A stretch of 64,000 nucleotides of DNA from SHLQ01 sp964451305 (GTDB lineage Bacteria; Actinomycetota; Acidimicrobiia; Acidimicrobiales; SHLQ01): NCBI GenBank assembly GCA_964451305.1, contig CAYVHV010000005.1:1-64000 (forward strand), in the 5' to 3' direction. Both the position numbers and the translations under genes were made by a program. Of this stretch, positions 30,212-38,465 are shown one piece after another (within the stretch, counting starts at the first letter, position 1; every line of letters starts with the position of its first letter). Under the pieces are notes generated by a model that worked only from the letters and a program-made list of their open reading frames with translations, made no database searches and was not told the DNA's origin.

Positions 30212-31516
30212 ATGAGCATCAACGAGGAAATCCACTTTCCCTCCCCTACCTCTGGGACGCAGCCAATGATGCCGCCTCCGCCGGGGTCCACCCAGCCTCC
30301 CGCTCAACCTGGCGCAGATCCGTTCGTTCAGGTCGACCCGTACGCACAGCCGGCTGACCCATTCGCTCAGGCTGTACCTCAGGCCCAACCAGCAGCACCG
30401 GATCCGTTCGCTCAGGCCGCACCTCCGGCGCAGCCGACGGCACACGACCCGTACGCGCAACCCGGTCAGTTTGCTCAGCCCGGTCAGCCCGCAGCGCCGG
30501 ATCAGTTTGCACAACCAGCGGTTCATGACCCCTACGCACATCCGGCAGCTCCAAATCCGTACGCTCAGCCTGCAACGCCCGATCAGTTTGCTCAACCGGC
30601 AGCACACGATCAGTTTGCACAACCAATACAGGGCGGCCTACCCCACGTCGGGGCCGTCGATTCGAATGCAACCCTTTTCGAGTCTGAAGACAAGCCAAAG
30701 AAGCGTTTCGGTCGCTCCAAGAAGGAGACGGGCGGCACTGAAGTGGACACCGGCCTACCATTCGCCGACGAGAAAGGCTTGGGTGGGTCCGATCACACCC
30801 GGATCGTAAAGATCGTCGCCGCGGTCATCGGCGGGCTCTTCCTCATCGGTGTCATCGGCTCCGTTGCGCTCGGCGTCTTTGGGGGCGACGACGATTCGAC
30901 CGATGTCGCTGCGCCTGACACCGAACTCGCCACCCCGGTAGATGCAGGCGATACCGGTGACACCGACGCCCAAGCGGAACCGACCGACACCGAAGCGGCA
31001 GCGGAACCGGCCGATACCGGGACCGTCGAGCCGGCGGTCGACAACACGCCATTTAATCCCACACCGGGAGAGCCCTACACGAACGCAACCGGCTCGTACA
31101 GCATCACGCCAAACGTGAACTGGACACCTGGAGAGGTGCCCGCCGACGCCCCCGAAGGTAGCAACGCCTGGGATATCGCTGATGCCTCTGGCAACCAGGT
31201 TGGCTTCGTCACTGTTGGATTGGTCGACCTCACCGGCATCGCTGCTGGACAAGAACTCACTCTCGATCTTGCACTCGAGGTCATCCTCGAAGGGATGCGA
31301 GCCTCCGGTGAGAACCCAACCGGTGGTGTTGGCGACGTCAACGGCACCTCCTTCGCCGTGGTCTCGAGCGAATCGAATGGTGTTGCGAACTACAGCGTTA
31401 TGCAGCTCATCGACAGCGGATTGCTCGCAGCGAACCTGGAAGCAGATCCAGCTGACATTGCCCGACTGATCGATTCTGAGCAGGACGCCATGTTCACGCT
31501 CACCTCATTGCAATAA
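30212..31516 (+). CDS. Proline-rich repeat membrane protein
   Basis: 434 residues. The N-terminal 138 residues are a degenerate tandem array of DPYAQP/DPFAQ/PDQFAQPA units (residues 36-138), likely disordered and cytoplasmic. A basic stretch (KKRFGRSKK) and one membrane span (200-224) follow, then an acidic Asp/Thr/Pro linker (225-285) and an extracellular domain of about 145 residues (290-434; SYSITPNVNWTPGEVPADAP at its start). The domain resembles lipoprotein-like globular domains found after such linkers in actinobacteria, but I cannot name it. The repeats may vary in number between strains. Confidence 0.75.
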   Translation: MSINEEIHFPSPTSGTQPMMPPPPGSTQPPAQPGADPFVQVDPYAQPADPFAQAVPQAQPAAPDPFAQAAPPAQPTAHDPYAQPGQFAQPGQPAAPDQFAQPAVHDPYAHPAAPNPYAQPATPDQFAQPAAHDQFAQPIQGGLPHVGAVDSNATLFESEDKPKKRFGRSKKETGGTEVDTGLPFADEKGLGGSDHTRIVKIVAAVIGGLFLIGVIGSVALGVFGGDDDSTDVAAPDTELATPVDAGDTGDTDAQAEPTDTEAAAEPADTGTVEPAVDNTPFNPTPGEPYTNATGSYSITPNVNWTPGEVPADAPEGSNAWDIADASGNQVGFVTVGLVDLTGIAAGQELTLDLALEVILEGMRASGENPTGGVGDVNGTSFAVVSSESNGVANYSVMQLIDSGLLAANLEADPADIARLIDSEQDAMFTLTSLQ

Positions 31517-31537
31517 CAGCGAACGAGCCCCGTGACG

Positions 31538-31881
31538 TTAGAGGTTTAGCTCGGGGAACACCGTAAACAATTGGACGACGAACCCGCCGGGGTTGTCGTT
31601 CCATCTCGATTGGAAGGCATCGGTTGTACCAAGCCTTCGCGCTCGAGATCTAACGCGACATTGTGCTGGAAGCGGCCCGTCTGAGGAGGTCTGCGAACGC
31701 CCTGAAGCCACCAGTCACCCACCTTCTCTCCCTCAAAGAGCCTTTGAGCAACATGACCGACCGGAGTGATGAGTTGTGGGTCCTCGATGACGTCGACGTC
31801 GTTTCGAGCCCACTTCTTCTCAGAAACATCTTCTGGCAGCGCGAGGTCCGCGAACGCCCGAAGTACCGCCCGCGGGTCCAT
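31538..31881 (-). pseudogene. Small gene downstream of ilvD, apparently frameshifted
   Basis: The ATG at 31881 is 4 bp after the ilvD stop. The frame reads MDPRAVLRAFADLALP through to LDLEREGLVQP with normal codon use. It then degenerates into Ser/Thr/Cys-rich sequence to a stop at 31546. A shift near 31617-31622 enters a frame reading TDAFQSRWNDNPGGFVVQLF and ending at 31538, which looks like a genuine C-terminus. So it is either a frameshifted gene of about 114 codons or a sequencing indel; failing that, the 31546 stop is real. I do not recognise the family. Confidence 0.45.
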
Positions 31882-31885
31882 GCGG

Positions 31886-33736
31886 TTATCGACGCAGTTG
31901 AGATACGTCTCGCACGGCACCTCGGTCGGCTGAGGTGGTCATCGCTGCGTATGCCTGGAGCGCTTGGCTAACAACACGGTCCCGGTTAGCTGGCGTGTAT
32001 GCATCGGCGCCGCGCTCTTCTTGAGCAGCACGTCGTTCGGCAAGGACGTTGTCGGCAACATCGAGGTGGATCGACCGGTTTGGAATATCGAAGGTGATCA
32101 TGTCGCCGTCTTCGACGAGCGCGATGAGGCCACCGTCGGCCGCTTCGGGCGAAACGTGGCCAACCGACAGCCCCGACGTTCCGCCGGAGAACCGGCCGTC
32201 GGTGAGCAGTGCGCACTGTGCGCCGAGACCGCGGCTCTTGATGTAGGTGGTTGGGTACAGCATCTCTTGCATACCCGGGCCGCCCTTTGGTCCTTCATAG
32301 CGGATGATGACGACCTCGCCCGGCTCGATCTCTTCGAGCACACCTTCCATGGCGTCTTCTTGCGATTCGTACACGCGGGCTGGGCCGGTGAACTTCCAGA
32401 TCGATTCGTCGACGCCGGCGGTCTTGACGATGCAGCCGTCTTCGGCGAGGTTGCCAAAGAGGACGGCGAGGCCACCCTCCGATGAGTAGGCGTTTTCAGC
32501 CGAGCGGATGCACCCGTTCTCACGGTCATCGTCGACGGTGTCCCAACGAGTTGCCTGGCTAAAGGCAACCTGGGTTGGGATGCCCGCTGGCCCTGCACGC
32601 CAGAACGTCTTGACCTCATCTGACGGGTCGAGCGCGATATCCCATTGGGCGAGCGCATCATTCCAGTCATTCGAGTGGATGAGCGGGGTCGAGGTATCGA
32701 TGATTCCGCCACGGGCGAGCTCGCCCATGATCGCGGGGATGCCACCGGCACGATGCACGTCTTCGACGTGATATTGCTCGACCGATGGGGCGACCTTGCA
32801 GAGGTTCGGGACACGACGGCTCAGCGCGTCGATATCGCTCATCTTGAAGTCGACCTCGCCTTCTTCGGCGGCGGCGAGCAGGTGAAGAATCGTATTGGTG
32901 GATCCACCCATGGCAATGTCGAGCGCCATGGCGTTGGTGAATGCTGTCTTGGTGGCGACGCTTCGAGGCAGAACCGAGTCGTCTCCCTTTTCGTAGAAGC
33001 GCTTCGAGATGTCGACGATGAGCCGGCCTGCTTCGAGGAACAGCCGTTCTCGGTCTGCGTGGGTTGCAAGCGTGGTCCCATTTCCCGGAAGCGAAAGCCC
33101 GAGCGCTTCGGTGAGACAGTTCATCGAGTTCGCAGTGAACATGCCCGAGCACGAACCACACGTTGGACATGCGGAGCGCTCGATGTTGAGCACGTCTTCG
33201 TCGCTGACGTTCGTGTCGGCGGCCTTCATCATCGCATCGACGAGGTCGACCTTAACCTCGACGCCTGCGAGCTTGGTCTTGCCCGCTTCCATCGGGCCGC
33301 CCGAGACGAATACCGCTGGTACGTTGAGTCGCATAGCGGCCATCAGCATGCCCGGCGTGATCTTGTCGCAGTTCGAAATGCAGACGAGCGCGTCGGCCTT
33401 ATGACCGTTGACCATGTATTCGACAGCGTCGGCGATGAGCTCACGACTCGGCAGGCTGTAGAGCATGCCGGAGTGACCCATCGCAATGCCGTCGTCGACC
33501 GCGATCGTGTTGAATTCCTTCGCTACTCCTCCCGCTGCTTCGATCTCTCGAGCGACGAGCTGGCCCATGTCCTTCAGGTGGACGTGGCCGGGAACAAATT
33601 GGGTGAAGCTATTCGCGACAGCGATGATCGGCTTGTTGTCGAAGTCTTCGTCGGTCATGCCGGTCGCACGCCAGAGCGCACGAGCACCCGCCATGTTGCG
33701 ACCACCGGTTGATTCGTGAGAGCGATAGTTGGCCAT
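31886..33736 (-). CDS. ilvD: Dihydroxy-acid dehydratase
   Basis: 616-residue iron-sulfur enzyme that dehydrates 2,3-dihydroxy acids to 2-oxo acids, the third step of branched-chain amino acid synthesis. Cluster and Mg2+ motifs are visible: NSFTQFVPGHVHL, CISNCDKITPGM (Cys123) and SACPTCGSCSGMFTANSMNC, followed by LPGNGT. Length and motifs match the E. coli-type long form. It is not in the ilvBNC operon, lying 18 kb away. A TAGAAT -10 box 6 nt before the ATG suggests leaderless expression. A small unknown gene follows 4 bp after the stop. Confidence 0.97.
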   Translation of the reverse strand: MANYRSHESTGGRNMAGARALWRATGMTDEDFDNKPIIAVANSFTQFVPGHVHLKDMGQLVAREIEAAGGVAKEFNTIAVDDGIAMGHSGMLYSLPSRELIADAVEYMVNGHKADALVCISNCDKITPGMLMAAMRLNVPAVFVSGGPMEAGKTKLAGVEVKVDLVDAMMKAADTNVSDEDVLNIERSACPTCGSCSGMFTANSMNCLTEALGLSLPGNGTTLATHADRERLFLEAGRLIVDISKRFYEKGDDSVLPRSVATKTAFTNAMALDIAMGGSTNTILHLLAAAEEGEVDFKMSDIDALSRRVPNLCKVAPSVEQYHVEDVHRAGGIPAIMGELARGGIIDTSTPLIHSNDWNDALAQWDIALDPSDEVKTFWRAGPAGIPTQVAFSQATRWDTVDDDRENGCIRSAENAYSSEGGLAVLFGNLAEDGCIVKTAGVDESIWKFTGPARVYESQEDAMEGVLEEIEPGEVVIIRYEGPKGGPGMQEMLYPTTYIKSRGLGAQCALLTDGRFSGGTSGLSVGHVSPEAADGGLIALVEDGDMITFDIPNRSIHLDVADNVLAERRAAQEERGADAYTPANRDRVVSQALQAYAAMTTSADRGAVRDVSQLRR

Positions 33737-33742
33737 GACCTG

Positions 33743-33748
33743 ATTCTA
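33743..33748 (-). promoter_or_regulatory. ilvD -10 box, leaderless start
   Basis: TAGAAT (33748-33743, minus strand), five of six matches to TATAAT, ends 6 nt before the ilvD ATG. No Shine-Dalgarno fits in the remaining space, so the transcript should begin at or next to the start codon. The -35 is not clear. Confidence 0.55.
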
Positions 33749-33843
33749 TGTCAGCCCGTGGCGTTCAGTTCACCCGAAGAAACACACGGGAGAACTTCTG
33801 GTCGTCCGGCAGTAGCCGACTTGGTGCGAACACCGGAAAAGGC

Positions 33844-33879
33844 GAGAAGCCGACCTGCGGGAGTACAGGCCGGCTTCTC
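33844..33879 (-). terminator. Terminator after the lipoprotein gene
   Basis: GAGAAGCCGACCTG (33844-33857) pairs with CAGGCCGGCTTCTC (33866-33879), 13 of 14 positions, with an 8-nt loop. On the minus strand it is followed by GCCTTTTCC. It separates the lipoprotein gene from ilvD. On the plus strand it is followed by ACTTTTCG. Confidence 0.7.
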
Positions 33880-33919
33880 ACTTTTCGTTACGGCCGAAGC
33901 CGTTGTACTGCGTCAGTAC

Positions 33920-34498
33920 TTACGAGGCGATTGCTTCGCCGTCTGCTCCAATGACCCACCAGATGCCGTTGACGCCTTGACCGTTGGTGTCTGAAGTGAC
34001 CTCGTCGTTCGCGAAACGGTAGAGCGGCCAACCGTTGTAGGTTGCCTGGATCGTGCCGTCGGAACGCTCGATCGAACCAACGAGGTCCGCATCGAGTGAA
34101 CCTGCTGGCGAGGTGATCTCGCCAACGACTGGCCATGCAGCGATGCAGTCACCTTCGCATGCGCTTGTTCCAGCGCCCTGCTCGTCGTTGGTGAACAGGT
34201 ACACGGTGTAGCCGTCTGCGTCGGTGAGGATCTGACCGAAGTCAGCGTTCTGTACGAGATTCAAGTCGTGAATGACGTCCTCCATGGCGTCTTCATCTTC
34301 CATGGCCTCCTCGTCGTCCTCCATGGCCTCTTCATCGTCTTCCATGGCTTCCTCGGACTCTTCGTCCTCCATGGCCTCTTCTTCGCCTTCGGTCTCGGCG
34401 GCGACGTCGGCTTCAGCGGCCGCTTCGGTGTCGGCTGTCGAGCCGCATGCTGCGGCGACGAGGCCAAAGGCCATTAAAAGTGCGAGTAGCTTCTGCAT
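33920..34498 (-). CDS. Lipoprotein with acidic repeats and COG4315-type secreted repeats
   Basis: 192 residues. The lipobox LVAAACGS places the lipidated Cys at 18, so the protein is anchored outside the membrane. Residues about 40-75 are an acidic tandem repeat (EEAMEDD units, 21-bp DNA repeats near 34282-34375). The rest has two secreted-repeat units (YTVYLFTNDEQGAGTSACEGDCIAAWP and WPLYRFANDEVTSDTNGQGVNGIWW), the COG4315 pattern seen in many actinobacterial and proteobacterial lipoproteins of unknown function. A clear Shine-Dalgarno (AGGAGATAT) precedes the ATG. Confidence 0.88.
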   Translation of the reverse strand: MQKLLALLMAFGLVAAACGSTADTEAAAEADVAAETEGEEEAMEDEESEEAMEDDEEAMEDDEEAMEDEDAMEDVIHDLNLVQNADFGQILTDADGYTVYLFTNDEQGAGTSACEGDCIAAWPVVGEITSPAGSLDADLVGSIERSDGTIQATYNGWPLYRFANDEVTSDTNGQGVNGIWWVIGADGEAIAS

Positions 34499-34744
34499 TG
34501 CAATATCTCCTGGGGGGGGTAGTCGTCATCGACTTTCGTCGGACGACCGAAAGGCTGGCATGTCACGCGACGACACGGTCGTCGCCCCACATGTCTGTTC
34601 ACAACCTGTTCTGAACCGGTGTGACCGCAGGCGCTTTTCGTCCTGAACTTGTGACGGAGCGTGTCGTTGCAGCCCCAAAATGCGACTACCCCAAGGAGAA
34701 AATTGCAAATAGAACTTCGGCCATTGCTTTACTAGGTTCAACAG

Positions 34745-35671
34745 ATGCGCAAATTCCTGATCGACACAGACACGGCTAGCGACGATGCGGTGGCGATGTG
34801 CATGGCGCTGCGCCACCCCGATATCGATGTCCTCGGGTTTACCGTCGTGGCCGGAAACGTCCCGCTCGATCACGCGGTCCAGAACGCGCTCTACACCGTA
34901 GAGCTCTGCGGTTACGCCACACCGGTCTATCGCGGCGCTGCCCGACCAATGTTGCGCGACCTCGGCACTGCTCAAGACGTTCATGGTGAAGACGGCATGG
35001 GCGACATCGGGTTACCACTGGTTGGGCGCAAACCGGCCGAGGGCTGGGGTCCGCAGGTAATCATCGATACGATCCGCGCCAACCCCGGCGAAATTACGCT
35101 CGTCGCTATCGGCCCGCTCACCAACGTTGCAATCGCTCTCCTCATGGCGCCCGATATTGCCGAGACCGTCGAGCGAGTGGTCATTATGGGCGGCACCGGT
35201 GAGACCGGTCCGGGCAACGTATCCCCCACTGCCGAGTTCAACTTCTGGGTCGACCCCGAAGCGGTGCGAGTTGTTCTGCGATCGGGGATGCCGCTCGAGT
35301 TCGTCGGCTGGGATGTGTCGATCGCGAACGCCGTCGTCACGGACACGCGCCAAGACGAGCTACGAGCACTCGGACCTCTCGGCAATTTCGCCGTCGATAT
35401 TCAGGCCACCTTGCAGAACTACGCGTGGGACCAGACGAGGCTCGCTGGGCCAGACTTTCCCGATCCGATCGCGATGGCTCACGCAATCGATCCCGCACCT
35501 GCGAGCATGGAACATCTCGGTGTCGACATTGCGATCGGTAGCGAACCAATGCGAGGGACGATGATCGTCGACCATTACGGGTTCGCGCAGATTCCAAAGA
35601 ATGTGCACGTCGTATCGCACTACCCCGAAGAGCACTTCTTCGCGATGCTCTATGAGTTACTGGGCGACTAA
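34745..35671 (+). CDS. Inosine-uridine-preferring nucleoside hydrolase
   Basis: 308-residue enzyme that cleaves the N-glycosidic bond of ribonucleosides for purine and pyrimidine salvage. The Ca2+-binding DTDTASDDAVA (7-17) and the family signature AEFNFWVDPEA are present, and the length is standard. The ligand residue in the C-terminal His region (NAVVTD to PDPIAMAHAID) fits IunH-type enzymes. TAGGTT 6 nt before the ATG indicates a leaderless promoter. No permease or other nucleoside gene is adjacent. Confidence 0.92.
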   Translation: MRKFLIDTDTASDDAVAMCMALRHPDIDVLGFTVVAGNVPLDHAVQNALYTVELCGYATPVYRGAARPMLRDLGTAQDVHGEDGMGDIGLPLVGRKPAEGWGPQVIIDTIRANPGEITLVAIGPLTNVAIALLMAPDIAETVERVVIMGGTGETGPGNVSPTAEFNFWVDPEAVRVVLRSGMPLEFVGWDVSIANAVVTDTRQDELRALGPLGNFAVDIQATLQNYAWDQTRLAGPDFPDPIAMAHAIDPAPASMEHLGVDIAIGSEPMRGTMIVDHYGFAQIPKNVHVVSHYPEEHFFAMLYELLGD

Positions 35672-35689
35672 GCCCGAAGCTCCCTCGAG

Positions 35690-35875
35690 CTACATGCTCT
35701 CTGGGTAGCCGTTCATGCGGCGAAATTGCTCGTCCAAGTCGCGGGCTTCAACACGTGCAACCTTGGCAAAGCTTGCTTCGACCATGCGCTGCATCAGCCA
35801 GTTCAATGCGAGACCGCCAATCGTGAGGGCAATAATCAATATCATCGTGGCCGCCACAAATTCGATCAACATCAT
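35690..35875 (-). CDS. Small membrane protein, 61 aa
   Basis: One hydrophobic helix (IEFVAATMILIIALTIGGLALNWLM) is followed by an amphipathic charged tail (FAKVARVEARDLDEQFRRMNGYPESM). No known family. ATG at 35875 is preferred (two Met codons in a row); an upstream TTG at 35926 in the same frame is less likely. Codon use is consistent with coding. Its neighbours do not suggest a role. Confidence 0.55.
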   Translation of the reverse strand: MMLIEFVAATMILIIALTIGGLALNWLMQRMVEASFAKVARVEARDLDEQFRRMNGYPESM

Positions 35876-35959
35876 GTTGTCTGTATCGGCGTATCGGCCA
35901 CTTGTTAAAGCAAGGAATATGAGCAATTAGTCACAACGCCGCAGTCACATAACTGCTTC

Positions 35960-36628
35960 TCAGATCGGCAAGATCTGAGATTCGGCCGGGTTGCACACGA
36001 ATTGCCGGGCGGGAGCGGCCAGCAGCTCTTCGATCTCACTCGACCGCACCGCGAAGGACCGGTTCTCGCGGGTCGTGGAGCGACCGAAGATCAGGCCGAG
36101 CAATTCACCATTGTCGTTGTATACCCCCGAGCCGCTGTCGCCCAAGGAAACCGAGGTGTCGAGCTCGAACCCGAAGCGGCTCGACCGGGTGGTCGATCGT
36201 TCTTCCTCGATACGGATTTCAAGGGTCCGTGTGATCTCCGCCCATTGGGACTCACCACCATGTGGCGCAAAGATGACCGCATCACCAGCGCGTGGGTTCC
36301 CAAGTTCGAGGGGCCGGCTTCGCACACCAGCCACATCGAGCAAGGCGAGGTCGGTTCGACGGTCCAGACCAATCACATCAGCATCGAGTTCGGTTCCATC
36401 GATTCGGACACTCACTGAGCCTGCCCCGATAACCAGGTGGGCAGCGGTGAGGACGTGCGACTCGCCGAACAACACGGCGGTCCCGTTCGTTCGGGATGCA
36501 ACGCCGCACGCGGTCGTGGTCACCTCCACGCTTCGAGAACGAGCAAAGTCATCGAGTGTCGGACTCGCAACCCAGGAGACGAGGAACAACGCTGCGGCCG
36601 CAGCGAGGCCGGCGATGACGACCTTCAC
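35960..36628 (-). CDS. Trypsin-like serine protease, membrane-tethered
   Basis: 222 residues. An N-terminal hydrophobic signal/anchor (about 4-20) precedes an S1 chymotrypsin-like domain. The triad is visible as VLTAAHLV (His), RTDLALLDV (Asp) and SLGDSGSGV (Ser, with the GDSGSG oxyanion loop). The domain is short and lacks a PDZ, so it is not a full DegP/HtrA. Likely a cell-surface or periplasmic-type protease. Its start overlaps the upstream gene's stop by 4 bp. Confidence 0.85.
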   Translation of the reverse strand: MKVVIAGLAAAAALFLVSWVASPTLDDFARSRSVEVTTTACGVASRTNGTAVLFGESHVLTAAHLVIGAGSVSVRIDGTELDADVIGLDRRTDLALLDVAGVRSRPLELGNPRAGDAVIFAPHGGESQWAEITRTLEIRIEEERSTTRSSRFGFELDTSVSLGDSGSGVYNDNGELLGLIFGRSTTRENRSFAVRSSEIEELLAAPARQFVCNPAESQILPI

Positions 36629-37074
36629 GACTGGACAAGTGCGTCCATTGCGGAGCGGAACCGGTATGGGACGGTGTAAGTGACGTTGTTGAGGCGGTAG
36701 TCCGCTGTCACCAAATTGGACGCGAGCGACTCGACCTCAATGTCTCCTGGCAACCTCGACACGACGCCCACGGCGCGGCGTCGAATGCGGCTGGCGCGAA
36801 GGAGTACGAAACCGTTGTCGGTTTCGGTGAGCACCCTGTACTCGGTGGTAGCCATGGACGCGACCGCCGCACCGGCAACCGCAAGTCCAATGCGTGAGGT
36901 CCAAACGTCGATATCCAACGCGAGGGCGAGGACGAAAAAGCCCACGAACGCGGCAGCGACGAACGGCAGCCACAAGCGGTGCCGAGTCGACATGTAAACA
37001 ATATGGTTCGGACGCTCACCGGGTTCGAGATGTCGTCGAACCGACTGATCGAGCCCGACATCATGAATTGCCAT
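36625..37074 (-). CDS. Membrane protein with PH-like C-terminal domain
   Basis: 149 residues. A hydrophilic N-terminus of about 30 residues (VRRHLEPGERPNHIVYMSTRHR) is followed by two spans (about 33-53 and 60-78) and a C-terminal domain reading YRVLTETDNGFVLLRASRIRRRAVGVVSRLPGDIEVES, similar to bacterial PH (bPH) domains. ATG 37074 is chosen because TAGGTT lies 5 nt upstream; the open frame to 37224 has no support. It is co-transcribed and overlapping with the serine protease gene, so it may anchor or regulate it. Confidence 0.65.
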   Translation of the reverse strand: MAIHDVGLDQSVRRHLEPGERPNHIVYMSTRHRLWLPFVAAAFVGFFVLALALDIDVWTSRIGLAVAGAAVASMATTEYRVLTETDNGFVLLRASRIRRRAVGVVSRLPGDIEVESLASNLVTADYRLNNVTYTVPYRFRSAMDALVQS

Positions 37075-37101
37075 AACGAAACCTACGTGAGGAACGGAAC
37101 T

Positions 37102-37130
37102 AGTGGGGCCTTGCTGAGCAAGGCCCCACT
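37102..37130. terminator. Perfect hairpin between dctP and the protease operon
   Basis: AGTGGGGCCTTGCT (37102-37115) and AGCAAGGCCCCACT (37117-37130) are perfect 14-bp arms around one G. There is no T-run on either side, so it may be a boundary or mRNA-stabilising hairpin for the TRAP transcript as much as an intrinsic terminator. Confidence 0.55.
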
Positions 37131-37172
37131 GGTCTACCGAAGGGGAATTGACTAGCGCCGAAGCGCAGTCAG

Positions 37173-38420
37173 CTAGAGCTGAGTCTGCTGGTTGAGGTAC
37201 GAGCGTTCCGCAAGACCGTGCCACTCACTGACTAGGTCACGGTACTCACGCCATGGTCCGAGAATCTCGGCGAAACGTGGATCGCCCTCAGCAATGGTGT
37301 CGAGGACGTTTTCGGTTTCGGTCTTGAACGCCGACATGATGTCGTCGCTGAACTCGCGGATCTCGGCGAACTCCTTGATCGTCTGAAGATCAGTAGGGTT
37401 GCTGATGTCGTAGCGGGCCAAGCTGTTCAAGTTGGCATAAACCGCTGCTGCCTCGATGGCGGCTTGGTACTGCTCGGGAAGCTCATTCCACGCTGAAAGC
37501 GGGAACTGCACCTCGAGTGCGGTACCTGGCTCCCACCAACCTGGGTGGTAGTAGAACAGATCGCCGTCGAACTCGTTGAGACCGAGGATCAAGTCATCGG
37601 TTGGTCCAACGAACTCGGCCGCATCGATCGCGCCGGTCTGGATTGCTTGGAGGATTTCGCCACCTGGAAGCGAGACCTGCTCGCCACCGAGGTTCGCGAG
37701 GACCTGACCTGCAATGCCAGGGATGCGCATCGTGAGGCCTTCGATGTCCGCCACGGTGTTGATCTCTTGACTGAACCAGCCACCCATCTGGCAACCGGTC
37801 GAACCAGCAGGGAAGCTGATCGTGCCGTGCTCTTCGGCGTAGAAGTCGTTCAGAATCTCAAGACCGCCACCTGCGTACAGCCATGCGTTCTGCTGGCGCT
37901 GGTTGAGGCCGAACGGCACTGCGGTACCGAACTGCTGAACCGGGCTAATGCCGGTGTAGTAGTACGACGCCGTGTGGCCTGCCTGGGCTCCGCCGTCACG
38001 CACGCCCTGGAGCACCTCGAGAGCTGGGGTGACTTCACCGCCAGGTCGTGGGGTGATCTGGAAACGACCGTTGGTGAGTCGACTGACCTGCTCTGCAAAG
38101 AACTCGGCAGAACCGAACAGGGTCGTGAGCGCTGTTGGCCATGACGTGGCCATGTCCCACTCGATCTCCGGTGCTTCTTGGGATGCCTCGATGATCTCGT
38201 CATCGGTTGCGCCGCTTCCATCGGTTGCGGCTGCGACGTCGTCTCCGCCGTCGGTGTCTCCACCATCGCCGTCTCCGGCGGCGCTATCGGTCCCCGAACC
38301 GCATGCCGCAAGAATCGCCGATGATGCAGCAAGACCGGCGACGCCGATACCTGCCTTGTTCAGGAACGAACGCCTTCCAAGTTCTGGAAGGCCCCCTTCC
38401 GTCATCTCTTCTTCTTCCAT
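37173..38420 (-). CDS. dctP: TRAP transporter solute receptor
   Basis: 415 residues. It combines a twin-arginine motif (GRRSFLNKAG) with a lipobox (AILAACGSG), so it is probably a Tat-exported lipoprotein. An acidic/Gly linker of about 45 residues precedes the receptor domain (FQITPRPGGEVTPALEVLQGV, GLTMRIPGIAGQVL, and YYHPGWWEPGTALEV). This resembles the TakP / mannitol-chloroaromatic family, whose characterised member binds 2-oxoacids. A strong Shine-Dalgarno (GGAGGGGG) precedes the start. It is the last gene of dctQ-dctM-dctP, 45 bp after dctM. A 2-oxoacid substrate would fit the ferredoxin oxidoreductase nearby, but that is inference. Confidence 0.92.
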   Translation of the reverse strand: MEEEEMTEGGLPELGRRSFLNKAGIGVAGLAASSAILAACGSGTDSAAGDGDGGDTDGGDDVAAATDGSGATDDEIIEASQEAPEIEWDMATSWPTALTTLFGSAEFFAEQVSRLTNGRFQITPRPGGEVTPALEVLQGVRDGGAQAGHTASYYYTGISPVQQFGTAVPFGLNQRQQNAWLYAGGGLEILNDFYAEEHGTISFPAGSTGCQMGGWFSQEINTVADIEGLTMRIPGIAGQVLANLGGEQVSLPGGEILQAIQTGAIDAAEFVGPTDDLILGLNEFDGDLFYYHPGWWEPGTALEVQFPLSAWNELPEQYQAAIEAAAVYANLNSLARYDISNPTDLQTIKEFAEIREFSDDIMSAFKTETENVLDTIAEGDPRFAEILGPWREYRDLVSEWHGLAERSYLNQQTQL

Positions 38421-38465
38421 ATCTATTTCCCCCTCCTGGGTTAATTGGTGGTGCGCAGAAGTGCT

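Noticed and set aside
31663..31971. Plus-strand 102-codon frame near the ilvD end
   Set aside because: It overlaps the 3' end of ilvD and the co-directional minus-strand gene, with no start signal.
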